A stretch of 5,816 nucleotides of DNA, from the NCBI GenBank assembly GCA_025360895.1, contig JANYBF010000049.1, positions 1 to 5,816 of the forward strand, in the 5' to 3' direction. The notes under the pieces were generated by a model. The model made no database searches. It was not told the origin of the DNA and worked only from the letters and a program-made list of their open reading frames with translations. The first letter of the stretch is position 1; the number at the start of each line of letters is the position of its first letter. A program made the position numbers and the translations under genes. This DNA is from Verrucomicrobiota bacterium. GTDB taxonomy: Bacteria; Verrucomicrobiota; Verrucomicrobiia; Limisphaerales; JADLHS01. Shown in pieces: positions 1-5,492 of this stretch.

Positions 1-321
1 GGCGCCTTTGGTCTTGAAGTTTTTGAAGATGGCGTTGGTGATTTGATAATCCTTGAGGTCAACGTAGCTGCTGCATTTTTTGCACATCGTGGACTCGGCG
101 CTGGCCGGCGCCACCAGTTGCGCGCCGCAATCGAAGCATACGATCTGTCGCTGTTCCGGCCCGCGCGGGGCCGTTTTCGGTGCCGGGTTAAGGACTTCCT
201 GGACGTGATAATGCCCGCCGCACTTATTGCAGTTCGTCGAAATGGCGGTGCGTGGTTCGGACTGCGAGTGTCCGCAGCGCGGGCAGGCCACCAGGACCTG
301 GTCCTGTTTGCTCGCTGGCAT
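1..321 (-). CDS. Zinc-ribbon protein, probable N-terminus of a bactofilin-type protein (partial, cut by window edge)
   Basis: The minus strand is open from an ATG at 321-319 to the window edge and gives 107 residues with no stop. Two near-identical zinc ribbons are visible: C13-x2-C16-x14-C31-x2-C34 and C62-x2-C65-x14-C80-x2-C83, joined by a Pro/Ala-rich linker (about 45-58). The second ribbon is followed by SSYVDLKDYQI and a basic stretch NFKTKG. In Verrucomicrobiota, polymer-forming bactofilins often carry such an N-terminal ribbon pair, with the beta-helical bactofilin domain after it. Here that domain would lie beyond position 1, so the bactofilin assignment is inference from this arrangement and from the bactofilin gene just upstream. 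The start is supported by an AAGGA Shine-Dalgarno sequence at 336-332, 10 bases before the ATG. The gene begins 37 bases after the stop of the upstream bactofilin, consistent with one operon. The ribbons may bind zinc and could recruit a partner to a cytoskeletal scaffold. Alternative: a stand-alone zinc-ribbon protein. Confidence 0.8.
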   Translation of the reverse strand, partial: MPASKQDQVLVACPRCGHSQSEPRTAISTNCNKCGGHYHVQEVLNPAPKTAPRGPEQRQIVCFDCGAQLVAPASAESTMCKKCSSYVDLKDYQITNAIFKNFKTKGA

Positions 322-358
322 TCAACGTTGGTCCTTGCGAACCGGAGCAAAGGCCGGA

Positions 359-772
359 TCAGCGAACCGGCGGTTTGGCGGGCTCGAACGTCTTGGGCAC
401 TTCACCGGGGCGCACCAGGGGGGCGGTGGGCGCGACCTTGTTGGGATTGACCTCGGTTTTGCCGACAAAGGTGACCCCTTCCTCGATGGCGAGGCTGGCG
501 GCGCGAATGTCGCCGAAGAGTTCGGCCTTGGATTTGATGTCTATCTTCTCCTTGGCGGTGATGTTCCCGTTGACCTTGCCGCGGACGACGACGGACTGGG
601 CATTGATATTGCCATTGATGACGGCGGTGTCGCCGAGATGCAACGTGCCATCGGTCTGGATTTCGCCGTCCAGTTTGCCTTCGAAGGTGAGCTCGCCGGA
701 AAATTTAAGGTTTCCTTTGATTTCAACATCCGAAGCCAATGTGTTTTTTGAGGTAGTGCCGGTTGTGTTCAT
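359..772 (-). CDS. Bactofilin (polymer-forming cytoskeletal protein)
   Basis: This 137-residue protein fits the usual size of bactofilins, which polymerise without nucleotide into filaments on the inner face of the membrane and scaffold cell-shape or envelope enzymes. Residues of about 10-110 show the family's short beta-helical repeats rich in G and alternating hydrophobics (for example IKGNLKFSGELTFEGKLDGEI and VVVRGKVNGNITAKEKIDI). The disordered N-terminus (MNTTGTTSKN) and the Pro-rich C-terminal tail ending in KPPVR are also typical. The frame is open to 838, but I chose the ATG at 772-770. It has an AAGGA sequence 7 bases upstream, and the extra 22 residues of the longer version do not look like bactofilin. 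The zinc-ribbon gene follows 37 bases downstream on the same strand. The family call is firm; which process it scaffolds cannot be read from the sequence. Confidence 0.92.
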   Translation of the reverse strand: MNTTGTTSKNTLASDVEIKGNLKFSGELTFEGKLDGEIQTDGTLHLGDTAVINGNINAQSVVVRGKVNGNITAKEKIDIKSKAELFGDIRAASLAIEEGVTFVGKTEVNPNKVAPTAPLVRPGEVPKTFEPAKPPVR

Positions 773-809
773 AGCTTGATCCTTGGTTTCTCCAATGTGG
801 GAGTAGCCA

Positions 810-838
810 TAGCTAAACCGCCCGCCAATCCACGTCAA
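810..838 (-). promoter_or_regulatory. Possible sigma-70-type promoter for the bactofilin operon
   Basis: On the minus strand TTGACG (838-833, one mismatch to TTGACA) is followed after 17 bases by TAGCTA (815-810), which is a poor -10 match. It sits about 40 bases upstream of the chosen bactofilin start, a sensible distance, in a gene-free region. The -10 weakness keeps this tentative. Confidence 0.25.
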
Positions 839-1070
839 AAGGTTTGTTTGAAAACTTCTTCACCGTTGGGCACAAACAAAGCATGAAGCTTTGCGTGACG
901 CACCTGCACAGCGGGCGTGTCGCGGGCGCAGGCCCGGAGGGAGGAGGCTCGGTCGCCCCGCCCCGGCGTTTGGGAGCAACAAGTGCAGGAAGCCTTGGGG
1001 AAAACCACACGCCCAGCCCAGGGAAAAATTCAAACGGTGGGTCCAATAGCAGAATTCAGGATAACCTAGA

Positions 1071-1103
1071 CCACGAAGTCATAGCGCCGCTTCGTGGGCG
1101 AAG
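1071..1103. repeat. Inverted repeat with two competing stems; possible 3' end hairpin of the long gene
   Basis: CCACGAAG (1071-1078) and CTTCGTGG (1090-1097) form a perfect 8-bp stem with an 11-base loop. The CTTCG at 1090-1094 can instead pair with CGAAG at 1099-1103 across a 4-base loop. It lies about 48 bases past the stop of the minus-strand gene ending at 1146, where a terminator is expected, but no T-run follows on either strand. It may be a Rho-type 3' stem, an interspersed repeat unit, or chance. Confidence 0.4.
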
Positions 1104-1145
1104 GACTGTTCACAATCCGGTGACAGCTCGCCGCGCGCCAGCCAG

Positions 1146-4100
1146 CTAGCGGATCACTGACTGCTTTCGGCTGAGGATCATGGGACCGACCCAACGGGTA
1201 TTGTATTTACTCAGCCAAGCTTCACTTAAACCCGGGGGGCGGGTCAGACTTCCATAGGCTTGGTCATCCATGCCGAGGAATGGCATCGGCTCGACTCGCC
1301 AACCTTCGGCCACATGGAAATCCGCGTCCTTGTCCCAACCGACGACATAGAGGAAAAAATTACGCTCGTAGCCGGTCGGTTTGGGCGGAAGCCGGTCGGC
1401 CTTGAACGACAGCGCCAGTTCATCGCCGCCGTTCGCGAGGACCAGTGCGTCGTCCTGATTCTTAACTAATTCATCCACGGCGCCGTAGCGCGTACACCAA
1501 CCAGCGGGGGTGCGGCGCCACGGCGGCGCGAATTCGACCTTGTCATATTCCGGTGTGAGCGGGAGATAGTCGGGCAAGGGCGCGAGCTTGCTAAACCCGC
1601 GCCAACGTAAATCAGTGCGGTCGGACAGTAGGGTTGTTTGCTGGTTCTGATCTGCTGCGGCTTTCTCGCAAAGCGCCGCCGAGTCCCAGTGAATTTCGAA
1701 GGCGGTGGTTAGCCGGAGCCGGCGGGCGCCTACCGGCAGTTTTTTCTCCAAATCCACCAGGATGGTTTTAGTTTTGCCGGCCGGCGCCCCAACTTCAACC
1801 GCCACTGGTTTCCAAGTGCCATCGGGTAATTCCGCTTCGAGCGTGGGGAAAGGGAACGGCAGGCTGGCGTCCAATGAGGCCGCGATATTGGCCATGCCGC
1901 CACCGAAGCGCAGCCAGCCATTCAAGACCAGAACGAGCGGCCGGTCGGCGGGTAGTTCACCAAAATCCATCGTGACGGAAAACGGCTCGGCCAAACCACG
2001 TAACTGTGGGTCGCGCAATCGCACCGGCGAAACCATCTGACGATCTGTCCGTACCAAGGCTTTGGTGACATCCAAGCCGTCGCTGCGGGTTGCCTGTTTG
2101 AGCGAAGCCAGCGGGCGCAGGGTCCAGAGTTCGTGCGGCGGGAAGGGTTTCCCCGCCCGCAGCTTGCTCGTGGTTTCCACCAGCGTTCCGGCGGGATGAT
2201 CCACAATCACCAGCCGGGCGGTGTCGAGATAGAGGACTTCCCTCAATTCCTCGGTGAGTCTGAGCTCGAACCGGCCATCCTTGGGGGGAAACTGCTGTTC
2301 GTTGCCGAGTGCCAGGTATTCTTCTGGATCCGCCTCAATGTAGCGTGTTTCGGACATGGGTAACCCCATCGGAGAGGCCCCAAGCATGTCGGTCACGAAT
2401 TTGAACCCCTGACCGTCCCAGGTAAAGAGATACGGGCAGGAGCCGGTTGGTAGCATCAGTTCCACCAACTCGGTTGGTTGGGGTTGCACGGACACTTCCG
2501 TCACTGTTGTCGCCAGGTCGAACCAGCGGACTTTGAGCAAATCAATCTGCCCATGTTTCCCGACGCCGATTTCAAACGGCAGCTGGGTGAGCGTGCGGAT
2601 GGTTCGCCAGTTGCCGGAGACCAGTTCAACCCGGACGCCCAAGCCCGAGGCGTTGGAGCGATTTCCCGTCAGTCGTAACTTCAACTGCCGGTTCCCGTTT
2701 CCGCCATCGTTTCGCAAAAATTGCAGACCGCCCAGCGTGCTGATTACCAGGTCGGTGTCGCCGTCCTGATCGAAATCAGCCGCCACCATGGATTCCACGG
2801 CGCCGAGTCCATCCAATCCCGTCGCGGATGTGACATCCTGAAACCCTTCTTTGCCAGCGTTGCGCCAGAGGCGGACGCCGTTACCGCAGGCGGCAAGATC
2901 GAGCCAACCATCGTTGTCATAATCCAGGAGCAAAAGGGCTTTGACCTGAAATCCCGGCAACGGAAGGTCCACCCGTTCCTTCATGCCACCGAAAACAATG
3001 TGGATCGCCTTGTCATCGGCGATCACCATGTCCACCCGAAGATCGTTGTTCAAGTCGCCCAGCGCGATCGCGTTGCCCGCCGGCCAGTTCGCGGTCAAAT
3101 TGGTTTGCACAAATTGCCCGGCGCGTTGTTTGTAAAAAAAGAGCGGCGCCTGCGCCATCCTTGAAACAAATGCTCCGGCCACATCTTCGTCGTTCCAGTC
3201 TTCAACCGCCACTTGCTCAACTCCGGGCAATGCGGCGGGCAACCCGGAGTTCGTGTTGTTCTGGAAGTAAAAGTTACCGAGGTTGCGGTAAGCGGTTAAG
3301 CCTTCGCCGCCGGGCAAAACGACCAGCAAGTCGAGTTTGCCAGTGAAATCGAGATCGGCTAACAGGCCATCACGGCCCCGGAGACTCTTGAGGCCCGCCG
3401 CTGAAGTTACCTCGCGAAACTGACCATTGGTGGCGAATCGGAAAGCATGTGACGCTCGCTCGCCCAACACCACCACGTCTTCGAAACGATCATTGTTCAA
3501 GTCGCCAACGAGGCAGCGCCGGTACGCTCCACCATTGGTGGCGGGATACAATTCGCCGAGCGGTGCAAACCGTCCGTTGGTATTATTCAAAAGCCGGAAG
3601 CCATTTCCTTCCATCACAAAGAGACTGTCGCGCCCGTCGTGGTTGTAATCCAAAACGCCGACCGGCCCATGATAAACCGAGGCTTGCTGCCCAAATGCAG
3701 CGGCCGTCGCATTAACGAAGCGAACGGGAATGCCGTTGCGTTCCGGTTGCGCCAGACTGAAGGCGATTCGGGGTTGCGTGTAGAGGCAGCGTTCAAATGT
3801 CGTCGGCCCGCTCGCAGCACCCGGGTTTTTCGCCAGGATCTCTTGATGCCGGGTGAGCGCCTGGGCCGCCTCGGCGGTCCGGTTCACTCGCTGATAAAGC
3901 CGGCTGAGTTGATAATGCCCGGAAGGATGGTCGGGCTGGAATTGAACCAACGTTTCAAATTCGCGAATGGCATCCTCCACATGACCTAAACGTTCCTGAG
4001 CCACCCCTAGCTGAAAATTAAGGGCGTCCACCGCGGGCTCAATTTTCTGCGATTGCTGAAACGCCTGGACCGCCGGCTCCGCTTCGTTCAGGCGCAAATA

Positions 4101-4478
4101 GGCGCAGCCCATCAGGTAATAGGCTGCCGCGCTGTTGTCATCGAGGGCGAGCGCGGCTTGACACTGCTCAATGACCGCCCGGCTGTCGCCGGCCAGCAGG
4201 TAGGCGTTGGCCAGATTCAAGTGGGCATCAATGCTTTCCGGAGCCAGTTTGACCGATTGCGAGTAAGCGACAATGGCGTTGGTGGCATCGCCCTTTTCCA
4301 GATAGCCTTGGCCGAGCGTCATTGAGCGTTCGAAGCCGCTGGTGTCACACGGCCATCGCACTAACAGCACTGCCGCCAACCCGGTCAGACCGGCCGCAAT
4401 CCAAAACAGACGCATTTTCATCCAACAAGAGTTTGTCAATCCGTGACGCGACCGGCAATAAAAGGTTCGCGTTTTCAT
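1146..4478 (-). CDS. Long exported or membrane-anchored TPR / FG-GAP propeller / CRTAC1-like protein
   Basis: The protein has 1110 residues. After a basic N-terminus there is one hydrophobic segment (about 24-41, LFWIAAGLTGLAAVLLV), either a signal peptide or a membrane anchor placing the rest outside the cytoplasm. Residues of about 50-216 form roughly five TPRs. Seven FG-GAP/VCBS repeats follow, with acidic calcium-type loops starting at D277, D326, D375, D427, D475, D519 and D568, spaced about 44-52 residues as in a seven-bladed beta-propeller. Residues of about 600-675 resemble a weak ASPIC/UnbV segment. From about 680 (CPYLFTWDGQGFKFVTD) to 1105 is the large C-terminal region of long CRTAC1-type bacterial proteins, of unknown function. 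The 4478 start has GGA five bases upstream (GATGGAAAAATG); an ATG at 4421 would put the hydrophobic segment right at the N-terminus and is a credible alternative. The gene stands alone on its strand, about 52 bases downstream of a truncated gene. Architecture suggests protein-protein or glycan contacts at the envelope; no catalytic motif was seen. Confidence 0.9.
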   Translation of the reverse strand: MKTRTFYCRSRHGLTNSCWMKMRLFWIAAGLTGLAAVLLVRWPCDTSGFERSMTLGQGYLEKGDATNAIVAYSQSVKLAPESIDAHLNLANAYLLAGDSRAVIEQCQAALALDDNSAAAYYLMGCAYLRLNEAEPAVQAFQQSQKIEPAVDALNFQLGVAQERLGHVEDAIREFETLVQFQPDHPSGHYQLSRLYQRVNRTAEAAQALTRHQEILAKNPGAASGPTTFERCLYTQPRIAFSLAQPERNGIPVRFVNATAAAFGQQASVYHGPVGVLDYNHDGRDSLFVMEGNGFRLLNNTNGRFAPLGELYPATNGGAYRRCLVGDLNNDRFEDVVVLGERASHAFRFATNGQFREVTSAAGLKSLRGRDGLLADLDFTGKLDLLVVLPGGEGLTAYRNLGNFYFQNNTNSGLPAALPGVEQVAVEDWNDEDVAGAFVSRMAQAPLFFYKQRAGQFVQTNLTANWPAGNAIALGDLNNDLRVDMVIADDKAIHIVFGGMKERVDLPLPGFQVKALLLLDYDNDGWLDLAACGNGVRLWRNAGKEGFQDVTSATGLDGLGAVESMVAADFDQDGDTDLVISTLGGLQFLRNDGGNGNRQLKLRLTGNRSNASGLGVRVELVSGNWRTIRTLTQLPFEIGVGKHGQIDLLKVRWFDLATTVTEVSVQPQPTELVELMLPTGSCPYLFTWDGQGFKFVTDMLGASPMGLPMSETRYIEADPEEYLALGNEQQFPPKDGRFELRLTEELREVLYLDTARLVIVDHPAGTLVETTSKLRAGKPFPPHELWTLRPLASLKQATRSDGLDVTKALVRTDRQMVSPVRLRDPQLRGLAEPFSVTMDFGELPADRPLVLVLNGWLRFGGGMANIAASLDASLPFPFPTLEAELPDGTWKPVAVEVGAPAGKTKTILVDLEKKLPVGARRLRLTTAFEIHWDSAALCEKAAADQNQQTTLLSDRTDLRWRGFSKLAPLPDYLPLTPEYDKVEFAPPWRRTPAGWCTRYGAVDELVKNQDDALVLANGGDELALSFKADRLPPKPTGYERNFFLYVVGWDKDADFHVAEGWRVEPMPFLGMDDQAYGSLTRPPGLSEAWLSKYNTRWVGPMILSRKQSVIR

Positions 4479-4488
4479 TTTTCCATCT

Positions 4489-4504
4489 CGCGCGCGCGTA
4501 CGCG
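4489..4504. repeat. Alternating CG/TA tract just upstream of the long gene
   Basis: Sixteen bases of strict pyrimidine-purine alternation, ending in the palindrome CGCGTACGCG (4495-4504). It lies 11 bases before the start of the gene at 4478, inside the only spacer (4479-4530) that could carry its promoter. No -35/-10 pair is evident in that spacer. Such tracts can adopt left-handed DNA, but no function can be inferred from sequence alone. Confidence 0.5.
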
Positions 4505-4530
4505 GTCGTCGCCGCGTGGTCAGGTTATTT

Positions 4531-4630
4531 CTATACTTTTAAGCGGTAGCAGAAGAGGCCGGCATCACCGGGATTGATGTCCGTGAAAGTGGTCGTGTCC
4601 GGCGGCCCGACGGTGTCGGTGGCGATTGCT
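4531..4630 (-). pseudogene. Truncated 3' end of a secreted or surface repeat protein
   Basis: On the minus strand a frame ending in TAG (4533-4531) reads ...AIATDTVGPPD followed by TTT and FTDINPGDAGLFCYRLKV. This resembles the last residues of large Verrucomicrobiota extracellular proteins (Ig/FN3-like, LamG-like or autotransporter-type), which commonly end in a 'TTTFTDTN...FYRV/RLRV' beta-strand. The recognisable part is only about 30-34 residues. Upstream of about 4630 the same frame turns into the antisense of an aldolase gene and carries no further family signal. There is no start codon with a ribosome binding site for so short a product, so it is a gene remnant. It points the same way as the long gene and ends 52 bases before it. 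The call rests on a short C-terminal motif; the parent family is uncertain. Confidence 0.6.
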
Positions 4631-4916
4631 GGAAACGCTGGCCGGCCTGGGCCGCGGCGCGGGCAATTGCCCAATGGAATTGCTGCTGGGTTTCCTGCAC
4701 AACCCGAAATACAACCTCCGGCCGGTGCTCGGTTGCGTGCAGAATCACATCGAACCGATGCGCGCCAAGCTCCTGTGGGGCTACGACCTGCCCTACCTCC
4801 TCACCGGCATGTTGAACCAACACCCGCGCACGGCCATCAAGTTCAAGGAAGCCGAACTCAAAGGGGTCAAGGGCGACATCCTCGACTTCTACGACACGGT
4901 CACCGGAGAAGAATGA
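4624..4916 (+). pseudogene. Truncated C-terminus of an HMGL-like aldolase (4-hydroxy-2-oxovalerate aldolase / homocitrate synthase superfamily)
   Basis: The plus-strand frame ending in TGA (4914-4916) starts recognisably at LLETLAGLGRGAGNCPMELL. This matches the conserved 'GxGxxAGN' strand-turn near the end of the TIM barrel in HMGL-like aldolases. It then runs through NPKYNLRPVL, WGYDLPYLLTGMLNQHPR and DILDFYDTV, the typical C-terminal region of the 'aldolase catalytic domain' proteins often found with sugar-nucleotide or surface-polysaccharide genes. About 97 residues remain of a protein normally some 300 or more long; the catalytic metal-binding and acid-base residues of the barrel are missing. 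Upstream the frame hits TGA at 4584 and 4575 and the residues between have no aldolase character. The nearest possible start is TTG at 4626, without a ribosome binding site. It is therefore a 5'-truncated remnant or an assembly artefact, not a working enzyme. Family call firm, exact substrate unknown. Confidence 0.85.
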
Positions 4917-5034
4917 AGCGAGGCTCCGATTCTCGCGACAAGTGCCTGCGTCCCCCTGTTGCGAGCGCTCGCTGCTGGCCCTAGCTCACACATCAGGCAC
5001 ATCCTGTCCACTCTCCAGTATTTCTTGGCCGAGG
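4917..5034. other. Short convergent intergenic spacer
   Basis: This spacer separates the aldolase remnant (plus) from the lipoprotein gene (minus). It contains a weak 5-bp stem (GCGAG 4918-4922 with CTCGC 4932-4936) directly after the aldolase stop and a perfect 12-base palindrome, GCGAGCGCTCGC, at 4961-4972. Neither has a T-run, so neither is a convincing intrinsic terminator. Confidence 0.4.
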
Positions 5035-5457
5035 TTACCTGACCGCATTCGTTTTAGTAACGAAATACCCAGTCTCCAGATTGAACTCAATCCGCTGACG
5101 GCTTTCATCCCAATCAGCGTAATAGACGCCGTAATTTATGGGTGGTTGTTGCAGTTTTCCCGCACGTGTATCAAATGCACATATGAACGGAGAAAGAACA
5201 ATATGGGATGTGGGATTAAATTTTCCGGGTTTCTTCTCAATTACCCATTTGCCTTCATTGGTATATTTGCAAACGCCGTTCAAATAGAATTGCTGAGCAA
5301 ACGTCCCGTTAGTGTTGAATTGAATCATTTCTGCCCCTCCACCGTAAGACCCGCTATAGTTACTTGGGATGGTCTTCATTGGTGATGAATCCCCCCCGCA
5401 GCCTACAATCGCAACAAACACAAAAAAAGTTAAAGCTACGATTAATCGATGCAGCAT
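5035..5457 (-). CDS. Small putative lipoprotein of unknown function
   Basis: The protein has 140 residues from ATG 5457-5455. It opens with a textbook lipoprotein signal: MLHR, a hydrophobic core (LIVALTFFVFVA) and lipobox IVGC with the lipidated Cys at 20. Position +2 is Gly, not Asp, which by the usual rule favours outer-membrane sorting. The mature part is mostly beta-prone, with a pattern seen in small one-domain lipoproteins: YSGSYGGG (34-41), a dGTF-type turn NTNGTF (48-53), and GKWVI (69-73). C63 and C93 could form a disulfide. I do not recognise the family. A GTG at 5496 in the same frame overlaps the NUDIX stop by 4 bases (GTGA) and would add 13 polar residues before the signal; I prefer 5457 because it gives a compact signal peptide, though it lacks a clear Shine-Dalgarno sequence. 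Base composition is visibly lower in GC (about 40% in rows 5161-5280) than in the neighbouring NUDIX gene (about 68% in row 5581), hinting at a different origin. Confidence 0.75.
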   Translation of the reverse strand: MLHRLIVALTFFVFVAIVGCGGDSSPMKTIPSNYSGSYGGGAEMIQFNTNGTFAQQFYLNGVCKYTNEGKWVIEKKPGKFNPTSHIVLSPFICAFDTRAGKLQQPPINYGVYYADWDESRQRIEFNLETGYFVTKTNAVR

Positions 5458-5492
5458 ATGCGTGAAAGCGGTCTGTTCTTGATTTTGTTCCC

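Larger units (their letters stand above)
773..1145. other. Gene-free intergenic region between the bactofilin operon and the long CRTAC1-type gene
   Basis: No reading frame here looks like a protein: the open frames give Pro/Arg/Gly-rich translations without domain signatures. It should hold the 5' leader and promoter of the bactofilin operon (low end) and the 3' end signal of the long gene (high end). The middle, about 900-970, is strongly G/C-rich. Small inverted repeats are present: TTTGTTTG (843-850) with CAAACAAA (873-880), and CAAAGC (877-882) with GCTTTG (888-893) around a five-base loop. Neither is followed by a T-run. I see no tRNA or recognisable small RNA. Confidence 0.6.

Noticed and set aside
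43..450. Plus-strand open frame of 135 residues
   Set aside because: It lies antisense to the zinc-ribbon gene and the end of the bactofilin gene, which both show clear family signatures; its translation has no recognisable domain.
227..779. Two overlapping plus-strand frames of about 175 residues
   Set aside because: Both are shadows of the bactofilin gene; the Asp/Gly-rich translation mirrors the bactofilin beta-helical repeats on the other strand.
813..1149. Open frames on both strands across the 773-1145 gap
   Set aside because: Low-complexity Pro/Gly/Arg-rich translations, no ribosome binding site of note and no family resemblance; treated as non-coding.
3424..3543. Direct repeat CCATTGGTGGCG at 3424-3435 and 3532-3543
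   Set aside because: Both copies encode the ATNG turn of the FG-GAP propeller repeats, so the repeat is explained by the protein.
4539..4823. Minus-strand frame of 94 residues
   Set aside because: Antisense shadow of the aldolase remnant; a different minus frame (stop at 4531) carries the recognisable surface-protein tail.
4961..4972. Perfect palindrome GCGAGCGCTCGC as terminator or operator
   Set aside because: It has no loop and no T-run, and a single 12-base GC palindrome is expected by chance in GC-rich DNA; kept only as a note in the spacer entry.
4574..4984. Plus-strand frame of 136 residues starting MMSVKVVVSGG
   Set aside because: It overlaps the aldolase remnant in another frame and becomes Pro/Arg/His-rich after the junction; no domain signature.
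4942..5385. Plus-strand frame of 147 residues over the lipoprotein gene
   Set aside because: The minus-strand frame has a proper lipoprotein signal and lipobox; the plus frame has no comparable feature.
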